This document shows positions 53,428 to 62,500 of a DNA stretch of 64,000 nt, piece by piece; within the stretch, counting starts at the first letter, position 1; each line of letters starts with the position of its first letter. The notes under the pieces were generated by a model. The model was not told where the DNA came from. It made no database searches and was given only the letters and a program-made list of their open reading frames with translations. The stretch comes from JALZVT01 sp964634815 (lineage in GTDB: Bacteria; Pseudomonadota; Gammaproteobacteria; Pseudomonadales; Azotimanducaceae). The DNA lies in the NCBI GenBank assembly GCA_964634815.1, contig CAZWMD010000015.1, positions 15,852 through 79,851 of the forward strand. Reading direction: 5' to 3'. Made by a program: the position numbers and the translations under genes.

Positions 53428-55056
53428 CTAGGCAGACACTCGGGCAAACTCGAGTTCGGGAAAACCCTGATCTACAGATTCGCGCAGCCGGTCGTAATAG
53501 ACATTAGCGCCGCCGAAGTAAATCAGCACTCGAGGTTTTTTGTTTTCTATATTGGCGCCCATCATCCACGAGTTCACCTTGTGGCCCTGAGCCATTAGCG
53601 TTTGCTCGTGTATCTCAGCGGTATGTTCAACCCAGGCATCCTCCGCATCTTTCTTTGGCAGACAAACATCAAAGCCTTCGCTGCTCATCTTCTTGATGCA
53701 GTCAGTGATCCACATGATGTTCTGCTCAATGGAGGTGGGCAGATTAGCAAACGGAGCTTGCGGACCCGTAATCAAAAACAGGTTGGGGAACTCGGAAACA
53801 CAAACTCCCATGATGGAAGACGAGACAGTTTCCCACTTGTCTTTGAGCGTCGCGCCATTCTTGCCGGTAATCGCAACGGCTTCGGGGGCACCAGTATAGG
53901 CTTTAAAGCCTGTCGCCAGAACAATAATATCGAACTCGTAGTCGTTCTCTGTTGTTTTAATTCCTGTCTCAGTAATCTCGACAAGAGGTTCTTTATTCGC
54001 AATATCGACCAGATTAACGTTGTCTCTGTTAAACGCCTCGAAGTAGCCGTGATCCAGTGGTGGACGTTTCGCAAAGAGTGGGTATCCCTTTGGGGTTAGC
54101 AGGTCTGCAACCTCTGGATCGTTGACCTTCTCTTTGATCTTGCCAGCAATGAAATCTGCTGCCGCCTTGTTAGAATCGGCATTCGAAAGTAGATCATCGA
54201 AGGTTTCGAACACAAACCTAAAACTGCCGCGAGGCCAGTGTTCCTCAAAAATTCTTTGCACTTCATCTGGCGGGGTATCAGCCAGGTCACGTCCAACCGG
54301 GCTGTCAAAGGCCATTCCAAAAACATGATTGCGGCATTTGTCTATGATCGCATCATAGTTGTCTTTGATTTCTTTCTGTCGTTCCGGCGTCATCGCTTGT
54401 TGAACCGCCGGCATAACAAAGTTGGGGGTACGTTGAAAAACGGTGACGTCCGCTGCGGACTTGGCCAACTCTGGCACCATCTGCACGGTGGTTGCGCCAC
54501 TTCCAATAATGCCGACTCGCTTGCCTGCAAAGTCGAGGCCTTCCTGAGGCCATCGGGACGAATGGAAACAAGGTCCGTTAAAGCTCTCAGCGCCTTTGAT
54601 GTTCGGCACGTTGGGCTCGGAAATCATGCCCATAGCACTCACAAAATATCGACAGGTATAGGTGTCACCACCGGCGGTTGTCACCAGCCACAACGCACTG
54701 TCTTCCTGAAAATCGGCGCTGACGATTTCCGTGTCCAGCTGCAGGTGAGGCCACATATCGCATTTGTCTGCGACAAAATGCAGATAGCGATGCGTCTCCT
54801 CCCAGCCCGGATAGCGCTGGGACCAACTCCACTCCTGCAGAATTTCTTTGGAGAAGGTCAGGCAATAATAATAGCCTTCGCTGTCTGTCGCGGCCCCAGG
54901 ATATCTATTCCAGGTCCAGGTGCCGCCAATGTCAGAAGCGCGGTCAAACACTTTGATCGAAAATCCGGCTTCCCGAACGAAGTGAATCAGGCCAAGTCCG
55001 GCGAAACCCGCCCCTATAGCTATTACATCGTGATCGGGTTGTTGTTTGCTACTCAT
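53428..55056 (-). CDS. Flavin-binding Baeyer-Villiger-type monooxygenase
   Basis: 542 aa. An FAD motif GAGFAGLGL (15-23) is followed by the Baeyer-Villiger fingerprint FxGxxxHxxxWP at residues 159-170 (FNGPCFHSSRWP) and a second Rossmann motif GIIGSGATTVQ for NADPH. It should insert oxygen into a ketone, giving an ester or lactone. The start overlaps the hydrolase stop by 8 bases. The adjacent hydrolase could open the ester formed (inference). Confidence 0.95.
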   Translation of the reverse strand: MSSKQQPDHDVIAIGAGFAGLGLIHFVREAGFSIKVFDRASDIGGTWTWNRYPGAATDSEGYYYCLTFSKEILQEWSWSQRYPGWEETHRYLHFVADKCDMWPHLQLDTEIVSADFQEDSALWLVTTAGGDTYTCRYFVSAMGMISEPNVPNIKGAESFNGPCFHSSRWPQEGLDFAGKRVGIIGSGATTVQMVPELAKSAADVTVFQRTPNFVMPAVQQAMTPERQKEIKDNYDAIIDKCRNHVFGMAFDSPVGRDLADTPPDEVQRIFEEHWPRGSFRFVFETFDDLLSNADSNKAAADFIAGKIKEKVNDPEVADLLTPKGYPLFAKRPPLDHGYFEAFNRDNVNLVDIANKEPLVEITETGIKTTENDYEFDIIVLATGFKAYTGAPEAVAITGKNGATLKDKWETVSSSIMGVCVSEFPNLFLITGPQAPFANLPTSIEQNIMWITDCIKKMSSEGFDVCLPKKDAEDAWVEHTAEIHEQTLMAQGHKVNSWMMGANIENKKPRVLIYFGGANVYYDRLRESVDQGFPELEFARVSA

Positions 55057-56161
55057 TGTTGCGGTTCCCTATATCCCATTTCGCATCCCTTAGCTTACCC
55101 AGAATCTCGCGAGCAAAGAAGCTGAGAATATAACCTTCCAATTCCCTGTGGACGGCTCGCCGTGAAACATGAGGCCGGTCGCTACAGAGCGCGACACCGT
55201 TGGCAAACAGATCTCTTGCGCATTCATTCAAGTACACAAAGTGCCCCTCACCAGAACTCAGCCAGTGAGTCTCAGCACCGGGCCAACGCGAGCCAATAAG
55301 GCCAGCGTGCGACTCAGCTGGCAGAAAATCATTGTGTGCAGAACCCACCAGGAGCCCTGCAATGTCGGGGTGCATGTTTGAATAGTCGTAAAATCCGGGA
55401 CCCAGAGCAGGATCCAGCAAGGCAACAGCAGAGATTCGTTGATCTGTGTGGCTAAGCGCAGCCTCCGTGCTGCGACGGGAAACCGGCAAATCACTGACAG
55501 GACTGAGGCGTTGTTTTGCATAGTCGCAGCCTCGATCCTGTGCCGCTGCCTGAGTGGCACAGTAGCGGCCCATTTGCTGTTCATCAAACCGTGCACCAGC
55601 CAGCAACAACCCCGTCGCGCCTCCAGATGAATGTCCCAGAAAACCAACCCGCTGCCAATCGACCAGCCCGGTTACCCAGCTGTTCTTCTCAACAAAATCG
55701 AGGGTCGCGCTGATATCTCGTGGACGTGCACGGAGTTCCAGCACAGCCGCTGGATCGATGGTGGATGCCCCGTAAACATAAGATTCGCCATAGTGAGAAA
55801 TCCCAGCGACCAGATACCCTGCGCGAGCCAGCGCCTCAGCGATCCAGGAATAGTTGCGCGCCGCCCCAAAGGCTCCATGTGACAGGACAATTAGAGGGTG
55901 AAGACCTGGCGCCACTGCGCCCTGTTCGACCACCCGTCCCTGACCTAATCCGTAGTCAAACGGCACTGCGTTAACTTCTGACGTTGGATACCACCAGTCG
56001 ATCAAAACCAACCGCTTTGGGGCTGAGTATGCAAACCGCTCAAGCTTAAAACCGGCCTGCCATGGCCCAGCAGGCTCAGCTGCAAGGCCAAAACCGGTTG
56101 CCGGTAACAGCAACGGCAGCGCAAATAAAACTGCAGCCACGAGACGCTTGAGGACATACAT
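55049..56161 (-). CDS. Exported alpha/beta hydrolase (PAF-acetylhydrolase/dienelactone type)
   Basis: 370 aa from ATG 56161; a TTG at 56194 would add 11 residues. A signal-like hydrophobic stretch ends in PATGFGLAAEP. The nucleophile elbow is GHSSGG, the oxyanion segment LIVLSHGAFGAARNYS, and the late catalytic His lies in GEGHFVYL. The wording resembles the large secreted hydrolase group related to platelet-activating-factor acetylhydrolases. It would be in the periplasm, whereas the Baeyer-Villiger enzyme is cytoplasmic, so a direct relay is uncertain despite the overlapping genes. Confidence 0.85.
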   Translation of the reverse strand: MYVLKRLVAAVLFALPLLLPATGFGLAAEPAGPWQAGFKLERFAYSAPKRLVLIDWWYPTSEVNAVPFDYGLGQGRVVEQGAVAPGLHPLIVLSHGAFGAARNYSWIAEALARAGYLVAGISHYGESYVYGASTIDPAAVLELRARPRDISATLDFVEKNSWVTGLVDWQRVGFLGHSSGGATGLLLAGARFDEQQMGRYCATQAAAQDRGCDYAKQRLSPVSDLPVSRRSTEAALSHTDQRISAVALLDPALGPGFYDYSNMHPDIAGLLVGSAHNDFLPAESHAGLIGSRWPGAETHWLSSGEGHFVYLNECARDLFANGVALCSDRPHVSRRAVHRELEGYILSFFAREILGKLRDAKWDIGNRNNE

Positions 56162-56244
56162 GAGTAGAAACCAGGCAAAGATGGGTTGCTCCAAGATAGC
56201 CCTGGGAGCACCCGCAGACAGTTCTTGCGACGAAATGGAATAAA

Positions 56245-56258
56245 ACCGTCTGGACGGT
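56245..56258. promoter_or_regulatory. Palindromic operator for the TetR-type regulator
   Basis: ACCGTC-TG-GACGGT is a perfect 14-base palindrome between the divergent hydrolase and regulator genes, 57 bases before the regulator ATG. It overlaps the likely -35 box of the regulator promoter. Confidence 0.7.
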
Positions 56259-56279
56259 CAGTTTTTGATTATTTATGAT
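56251..56279 (+). promoter_or_regulatory. Predicted promoter of the regulator/RND operon
   Basis: -35 TGGACG (56251-56256), 17-base spacer, -10 TATGAT (56274-56279); four and five of six bases match consensus. The -35 lies inside the palindrome, so regulator binding would block it. Confidence 0.6.
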
Positions 56280-56314
56280 GCCATCAAGGCCACAGACCCA
56301 GGTTCAAAAAACCT

Positions 56315-56848
56315 ATGCAAGATAAGCCCAACAAGAAGCAGCTGATACTCGATGCCGCAGCTTCGGTGGTCGAGCTTCAGGGCGCCGCTCACCTGACCAT
56401 CGATGCGGTGGCCGCAACAGCCGGAATCTCAAAGGGCGGGGTGCTCTACCACTACCCAAACAAGCAAACACTTTTACGCGGCATGCTTGACCGGGTCATC
56501 GACAGCCAAAAGGCCAGAATCGCCCACAACAGTCGCAGTTTGGGAGGACCCCATGCCCACGTACTGTCGGTGCTCCAGCCCCTGCCGAAGTCAGAATTCA
56601 CCTCCGCTCTCGCTATCCTTGCCGCAGCGGCCGAAGATCCGGATCTGCTCGCCAGTGCCAGGGTGTTCATGCGCGAGGTCATGGACGAGCTTCGAGACGA
56701 ACCGTATTTCGCAGAGGCCCTGGCGCTTATCATCGCTGCCGAAGGTCTGCGTATTATGGACAGCTTGGAACTGGTGCAAGCCAGCGACCAGGAACGCCGC
56801 TTGCTAACAGAACACTTGCTGGCCCAGGCAGAGCGACTCTCGCTATGA
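56315..56848 (+). CDS. TetR family transcriptional regulator
   Basis: 177 aa. The N-terminal helix-turn-helix is KKQLILDAAASVVELQGAAHLTIDAVAATAGISKGGVLYHYPNKQTLLRGML; the remainder is an alpha-helical ligand domain. It is the first gene of an operon with an adaptor and RND pump; the adaptor start overlaps its stop by ATGA. It is likely to repress the operon by binding the palindrome upstream until a toxic compound binds it. No strong ribosome site is visible before its start. Confidence 0.93.
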   Translation: MQDKPNKKQLILDAAASVVELQGAAHLTIDAVAATAGISKGGVLYHYPNKQTLLRGMLDRVIDSQKARIAHNSRSLGGPHAHVLSVLQPLPKSEFTSALAILAAAAEDPDLLASARVFMREVMDELRDEPYFAEALALIIAAEGLRIMDSLELVQASDQERRLLTEHLLAQAERLSL

Positions 56849-57957
56849 AATTCGCCGGCAAACACTACTGCGCAGATCTGACTAATCGATCGAAGGGCTG
56901 CTTTCTTGGCTTTTGCACCAGCGCTGTGATATTCGCGGCGTTGGGCTGTGAAGATCGATTGCCTCCCGAAATCATTGATCAATCTGTTCGCCCTGCCCGC
57001 GTGATGACGGTAAGCCTGAGCAAGTCGGAACAAAAGATTGAATTGGTGGGGCGTATAGAAGCCGCGCGATCCGTCGATTTGGCGTTTGAGGTATCCGGAC
57101 CACTCAGGGCGGTCCCGGTGTTGGAAGGACAGGAGGTCACCAAAGGAGATGTTCTTGCCGCCCTCGATGCGTCTGACTTTTTGTTGGCCGTGAAGGAGGC
57201 ACAGGTTGAGTTACGGCTCGCTCAACAAGATCTGGATCGCAAAGCCCGGGTTCTCGCAGAACGAGGCATCGCTCGATCTACAGTCGACGATGCTCGATCA
57301 ATTAGAGATCTGCAAAAAGTGCGCCTTTCGAAGGCTCAGGAAAAACTCGAAGACGCCACTCTCATAGCCCCCTTCGACGGCCGTATTGCGCGCCGGTTTG
57401 TCGACGGATTTTCCAACGTTAACGCCGCCCAACCCATATTGCGGCTGCACGCAGGCAATGAACACTACGTTGTTGTTAGTGTTCCCGAACGATTGTCCGC
57501 CACACTCACCCAGGAAGATATCTCCAGCGTCTATTGCACTTTTTCTTTTTCCGGCAAAGAAAAATTCCCTCTTACCTATAGAGAAAACAGCGGAGAGGCA
57601 GACGGTGTCGCGCAAACCGTGAAAGTCTCATTCGCCATGCAACCCAGCGAAGTATGGAATTTTCTTCCTGGCATGACCGCCAGGGTGGTGGTTGAACTTA
57701 AACAAAGCCCAATTTCTTCGGTTGTCATTCCATCTTCTGCTGTAGTGGCGGATGAAAAGCAACGGCTGTATGTCTGGCTAGTAGATCCACAAGACCACTC
57801 AGTAAGCCGGCGTTACGTACAAATTTCTCAGTCACAGCCCGCTGGAGTGGTTGTCATCGAAGGACTTGCCCAAGACGACGTGATAGTAACCACCGGAGCT
57901 GCAAATCTGATCGAAGGCATCAGAGTACGCCCCATGAGTGATACTGAGCGGGTATAG
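56845..57957 (+). CDS. RND efflux periplasmic adaptor subunit (membrane fusion protein)
   Basis: 370 aa. A signal peptide ends in the lipobox AALGC (Cys35), so the protein is lipid-anchored. The lipoyl/barrel-sandwich halves are AARSVDLAFEVSGPLRAVPVLEGQEVTKGDVLAALD and LIAPFDGRIARRFVDGFSNVNAAQPILRL, flanking an alpha hairpin (about 120-165). It links the inner-membrane pump to an outer membrane channel that is not encoded here. It overlaps the regulator gene and precedes the pump by one base after the stop. Confidence 0.93.
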   Translation: MKFAGKHYCADLTNRSKGCFLGFCTSAVIFAALGCEDRLPPEIIDQSVRPARVMTVSLSKSEQKIELVGRIEAARSVDLAFEVSGPLRAVPVLEGQEVTKGDVLAALDASDFLLAVKEAQVELRLAQQDLDRKARVLAERGIARSTVDDARSIRDLQKVRLSKAQEKLEDATLIAPFDGRIARRFVDGFSNVNAAQPILRLHAGNEHYVVVSVPERLSATLTQEDISSVYCTFSFSGKEKFPLTYRENSGEADGVAQTVKVSFAMQPSEVWNFLPGMTARVVVELKQSPISSVVIPSSAVVADEKQRLYVWLVDPQDHSVSRRYVQISQSQPAGVVVIEGLAQDDVIVTTGAANLIEGIRVRPMSDTERV

Positions 57958-57958
57958 C

Positions 57959-60900
57959 ATGGCCTCAATTGCCCGTCTTGCCATCGAAAAACCACTGTAT
58001 TCCTGGCTGCTGATCGTTGTGCTGCTGGTTGGCGGTCTTTGGGGCTTGAACAACGTTGGACGACTTGAAGATCCTCGCGCTCCAATAAATCGGGCACTCA
58101 TCGTCACTCAGTATCCAGGAGCCTCTGCAGTTGAGGTTGAACAGGAAGTTACTGAAGTTATAGAAAGTGCGCTTCAGCGTCTGCCCTATTTCGAAACCAT
58201 AAGCTCAAAATCACTCGATGGCCGCTCTGAAATCACCATCGACGTTGACGATGCCATTCTCCCGGATCAAATTCCGCAGGTCTGGGACGAGCTCCGGCGT
58301 CGGGTAAGAGACGCTGAAGTACAGCTACCACCTGGTGTATCGACCCCTCAGGTACTTGACGACTTCGGTGATATTTTTGGATTGATGTACGCCGTAAGTA
58401 CGCCTGGATACTCAGACCGGGACATCAGGGACATCGCTCGCCGCCTTGAAACCGCAATGAAGTCTGTTCCGGGTATCGCTCGGGTGAGTCTTGATGGCAC
58501 TCCAGCAGAGGCGATCTACATCGAGATAGATCACCCCAGACTGACACGCCTGGGTTTACCCATCGAGGCCGTGTTTCAAAGCATCGCTGTGGAAAATCAG
58601 GTTGTCTCAGCCGGCTCTGTCGTTACCGGCGGAAGGCGCTTGCGTATCGCACCAAACAGGGCGTTCGACAGCGTAGAAGCCATCCAAAACCTCAACATTG
58701 GTCGGCCTGGAACAGAGCAAATCATCCGCCTCGGCGACATTGCCCGAATCGTTCGCGAGCGTGTGGAAGTACCATTTGAACTTCTGCGCCACAACGGTGA
58801 ACCCGTATTCACAATGGGGTTGTCAGTTACCCACGGGGAAAACGTGGTCAGCATTGGTAAGGCCGCAGATAAAGAGCTGGCGAGGCAACTTAGAAACTTG
58901 CCTGTTGGGGTTGAGATAAACCCAATCTACGCACAACACACAGAGGTAGAAAAATCAGTTCAGCTGTTTCTGAAAAATCTACTCATTTCAGTCTGCACCG
59001 TTGTGATTGCGCTGTGCCTCTTTATGGGTTGGCGCGCAGGCATTGTGGTGGGAATCGTGTTGATGCTCAGCGTGATTGGTTCTTTTCTGTTTATGGAATT
59101 CCTTGATATTCAGCTCCAACGAATCTCACTGGGTGCATTGATGATCGCAATGGGCATGCTGGTTGATAACGGTATTGTTATTACCGAAGGCATGGTGGTT
59201 GGCGTCAAACAGGGCATGACTCCCGCTGAGGCTGCAGAGCGATCTGTTGCTCGAACAAAATTCCCTCTACTCGGAGCAACCGTGATAGGCATTGTTGCTT
59301 TTGCGCCCATAAGCCTGTCAAACGATAGCTCTGGACAATTTTTGCGCTCACTCTTTCAGGTCATCGCAGTAGCACTTGGCCTGAGTTGGGTACTTGCAAT
59401 TACGCTTATACCCCTGATTGGCAACAAACTCTTGAAATCGGGTGAGGCGAAAAATACCAAAGAGATCTACTCTGGTTGGCTTTTTACGCCGTACCGGAAA
59501 TTACTAGGCGCAAGCCTAAGGAAGTACTGGAGAGCTACAACCTGTCTGGTGGTCGTTACTGGACTCTGTCTATGGGCCTTTCAATTTGTGAAACCCGGCT
59601 TCTTTCCTACCACCAATGCGCCGTTGTTTTACATCGACTACTGGCTCCCCCAGGGGACAGACATCGCAACAACCGCAGATGCCATCAAAGAGGTCGAGAG
59701 TGACATAGATGAGCTGGTAGACGCGTTAGCCGTGAGTTCGTTTATCGGCAGAGGAGCTAATCGCTTTACTGCGATCATGAATCCACAGCAGCCAAACCCC
59801 AGTTACGCCCAGATCGTCGGACGAGTGAGGGATCACACCAAACTTACAGAAACGATCAATCTGCTGAGTCGTGAACTTGAGTTGCGACATCCAGACGCTG
59901 AGCTGCGCGTATTTCGGGCAGAGTTTACCCCGGGCTCTGGCGTTAAGATCGAAGCGCGGTTTACCGGACCATCGCCAACAGTTTTACGAGAGCTCACCCA
60001 GAAAGCTTTGGCGATATACGCAAAACATAACCTGGTAGACCGCAGTAACGACTGGCGTCAAGGTGCCCTAACTCTTGTACCTTCGTTCGATCCAGTTCGG
60101 GCTCGAGCTGCGGGAATCACTCGCCAAGATCTTGCCCAGGCGCTGGCCTTTTCCTCAGATGGAGTACGCGTCGGACTGTATCGAGACAACGACAAGCTGG
60201 TACCAATAATCGCTCGCGCACCGCTTGGTGAGCGCAAAGACTCCCGAGCACTGAAAGACCGCGCGGTTTGGAGCCCCGGACAACAGCGATACATACCCAT
60301 AGCCCAGATCGTCCCGGAATTCAGAGTTGAAGCTCGTGACAGCCTCATACTCCGCCGCAACCGACTCCGCACCATGACGGCCCGCGCCAATCCACAACCC
60401 GGTTTCAACGCGTTGCTAACAACGCATCAAATTAAGCCAGAGATCGATGGCATAGCTCTGCCTCCCGGCTACAGTCTGCAGTGGGGTGGCGAATACGAAA
60501 ACAATCAACTTGCGCTGGATTCCACACGCCCTGGTATCCTGCTTGCTGTCATGTCCATGTTCACCTTGACCCTGTTGCTATTTGGCAAGCTAACTCAACC
60601 AATAGTGATCTGGTTAACCCTTCCCATGATCCTCTGCGGAGTAGTCATCGGGCTGGTTGCAACCAACCTTCCTTTTACCTTCCCGGCGTTTCTCGGTTTT
60701 CTCAGCTTGATCGGGATGCTCATCAAGAACTGTATTGTGCTCATCGATGAGATAGACAAAAAAATGGACGAGGATGGTGCTACGGAACAAACCATACTCT
60801 TAGCCAGTGTGTCTCGGCTAAGACCGGTGTTGCTCGCCACAGGAACAACCATTCTCGGTATGGTGCCGCTCCTCGCTGATTCGTTCTTTCGCGAGATGGC

Positions 60901-61024
60901 GGTATGCATAATGAGCGGACTAGCTTTTGCAACGGTACTGACATTAGTCGCTATCCCTGTGTTCTACAGGATTGCGCTTCGCCGTAATATTGCTCTGGCT
61001 TTAGTACCTGAGGCCCACAATTAA
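57959..61024 (+). CDS. RND efflux pump, inner-membrane permease
   Basis: 1021 aa, from ATG 57959 just after the adaptor stop; an earlier start at 57938 is possible but overlaps the stop. The 12-helix/porter architecture is clear: IARLAIEKPLYSWLLIVVLLVGGLWGLN at helix 1 and LRRRVRDAEVQLPPG in the porter domain. The proton-relay helix 4 is GMLVDNGIVITEGM; the usual VDD motif has a single Asp here, as in some RND subgroups. GTTILGMVPLL is near the C-terminus. It should export hydrophobic toxic compounds or intermediates. Confidence 0.95.
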   Translation: MASIARLAIEKPLYSWLLIVVLLVGGLWGLNNVGRLEDPRAPINRALIVTQYPGASAVEVEQEVTEVIESALQRLPYFETISSKSLDGRSEITIDVDDAILPDQIPQVWDELRRRVRDAEVQLPPGVSTPQVLDDFGDIFGLMYAVSTPGYSDRDIRDIARRLETAMKSVPGIARVSLDGTPAEAIYIEIDHPRLTRLGLPIEAVFQSIAVENQVVSAGSVVTGGRRLRIAPNRAFDSVEAIQNLNIGRPGTEQIIRLGDIARIVRERVEVPFELLRHNGEPVFTMGLSVTHGENVVSIGKAADKELARQLRNLPVGVEINPIYAQHTEVEKSVQLFLKNLLISVCTVVIALCLFMGWRAGIVVGIVLMLSVIGSFLFMEFLDIQLQRISLGALMIAMGMLVDNGIVITEGMVVGVKQGMTPAEAAERSVARTKFPLLGATVIGIVAFAPISLSNDSSGQFLRSLFQVIAVALGLSWVLAITLIPLIGNKLLKSGEAKNTKEIYSGWLFTPYRKLLGASLRKYWRATTCLVVVTGLCLWAFQFVKPGFFPTTNAPLFYIDYWLPQGTDIATTADAIKEVESDIDELVDALAVSSFIGRGANRFTAIMNPQQPNPSYAQIVGRVRDHTKLTETINLLSRELELRHPDAELRVFRAEFTPGSGVKIEARFTGPSPTVLRELTQKALAIYAKHNLVDRSNDWRQGALTLVPSFDPVRARAAGITRQDLAQALAFSSDGVRVGLYRDNDKLVPIIARAPLGERKDSRALKDRAVWSPGQQRYIPIAQIVPEFRVEARDSLILRRNRLRTMTARANPQPGFNALLTTHQIKPEIDGIALPPGYSLQWGGEYENNQLALDSTRPGILLAVMSMFTLTLLLFGKLTQPIVIWLTLPMILCGVVIGLVATNLPFTFPAFLGFLSLIGMLIKNCIVLIDEIDKKMDEDGATEQTILLASVSRLRPVLLATGTTILGMVPLLADSFFREMAVCIMSGLAFATVLTLVAIPVFYRIALRRNIALALVPEAHN

Positions 61025-61238
61025 AAGTTAGCAAACGTTTAGTCTGCCCCTTTTGTATTGCTAATGAATGCCAGAGCTCTAATTTGAGGCAAAAGTGCTA
61101 CGTCCAGGCACGAGTGATTAAAACAGTTTTTACATAATCCCAAGAATCCTGTTCGTCACTCAGGTAGCCTGTCTGATTGCGAAATCACGCACTTGACTGG
61201 AAGTCGGACCGCCCACTTTTGAAGGATTAGAAGCGACT

Positions 61239-62495
61239 ATGCCGCCCCTCACATCGTCCCCTGAACTAGACAACGCGATCGTCAGACCAGACTTCTGGGC
61301 GAACGAAAAGGGCATTCATGAGCAACTCACCTGGTTGCGCCAAAACGACCCCCTGCGGCAACTCTCTCCCGTTAGCTACGAACCCTTCTGGAACGTCACA
61401 AAATACGCCGACATCAAGGAAATCGAGTCGAACAAAGCTGTGTTTGTAAATGATCCTCGCCCAACCCTTGCTGAAAAGGGTCACATGGAGAGAGTTGAGT
61501 CTGTACTTGGACGGCGACATCTCGTTCGTTCCCTGATCGCCATGGACGAGCCAGATCATATGAAATATCGCCGCCTCACCCAGGGGTGGTTCATGGGCAA
61601 AAATCTCAAGAAGCTGCAAGCCAGAGTCGACGCTCTGGCCAAAATCTACGTCGATCGAATGGCCGATATGGGCGGCGAATGTGATTTTGTGAAGGATGTC
61701 GCCGTGTGGTATCCGTTGCGAGTGATCATGGAAATTCTTGGTGTCCCAGCCGAAGATGAAGCGCTCATGCTGAAATTAACGCGTGAGTTGTTTGGTCCTT
61801 CAGATCCAGATAATGAGCGTTCATTCAGCCCGGAAGAGTTCTTTAATGTGAACGCAGAATTTGAAGACTATTTCTCTGCGTTAACGAGAAAACGAAGAAC
61901 AAATTCGACGGACGATGTCGCAAGCCTCATTGCCAATGCGACAATCGACAACAAGCCGATTCCAGATGTAGAGGCCAATGGCTACTACATCATCATTGCG
62001 ACCGCCGGCCACGACACAACAAGCGCCTCAGTAGCTGGAGGACTGTTAGAACTCATTAGAAACCCTGAACAGTTTGACAAGCTCAAGGCAGATCCTGAGA
62101 GGTTCTTACCCAGCACAATCGACGAAGCTATTCGCTGGGTAACGCCCGTGCGCCATTTTATGCGCACAGCAACCCAGGACTACGAGATTCGAGGAAAAAC
62201 CATCAAGAAAGGCGAGTCTGCGATCCTTTGGTATCCATCAGCAAACCGCGACGAAGACGTCTTCGAAAATCCTTTTGACTTTCGAGTAGATCGCAGCGAT
62301 GCCAAACAGCTCGCATTTGGCTTTGGCGCTCATGTCTGTCTGGGTCAGCATCTGGCCCGCATGGAGATGACCTCAATCTACCGAGAGCTGCTCAATCGAG
62401 TAACCGACATTGAGATCGCCGCTGAACCCAAATATATCCACTCCGCATTTGTTGGCGGATTAAAGTCTCTGCCGATTCGCTACCGGATGAAATAG
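61239..62495 (+). CDS. Cytochrome P450
   Basis: 418 aa soluble bacterial P450. The I-helix oxygen motif is AGHDTT (256-261), the ExxR motif EAIR and the haem-binding FGFGAHVCLGQHLAR with Cys367. The wording (RRLTQGWFMGKN, PVRHFMRTATQDYEIRGKTIKKGES) is close to the CYP125/142-like sterol and terpene hydroxylases. No ferredoxin or reductase is adjacent. ATG with GAAGGA upstream. The next gene starts five bases later, so both are probably co-transcribed. The 214 bases upstream hold no other gene. Confidence 0.95.
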   Translation: MPPLTSSPELDNAIVRPDFWANEKGIHEQLTWLRQNDPLRQLSPVSYEPFWNVTKYADIKEIESNKAVFVNDPRPTLAEKGHMERVESVLGRRHLVRSLIAMDEPDHMKYRRLTQGWFMGKNLKKLQARVDALAKIYVDRMADMGGECDFVKDVAVWYPLRVIMEILGVPAEDEALMLKLTRELFGPSDPDNERSFSPEEFFNVNAEFEDYFSALTRKRRTNSTDDVASLIANATIDNKPIPDVEANGYYIIIATAGHDTTSASVAGGLLELIRNPEQFDKLKADPERFLPSTIDEAIRWVTPVRHFMRTATQDYEIRGKTIKKGESAILWYPSANRDEDVFENPFDFRVDRSDAKQLAFGFGAHVCLGQHLARMEMTSIYRELLNRVTDIEIAAEPKYIHSAFVGGLKSLPIRYRMK

Positions 62496-62500
62496 AACCA

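Noticed and set aside
54238..55125. Plus-strand 295-codon ORF
   Set aside because: Entirely antisense to the Baeyer-Villiger monooxygenase and start of the hydrolase; no recognisable features.
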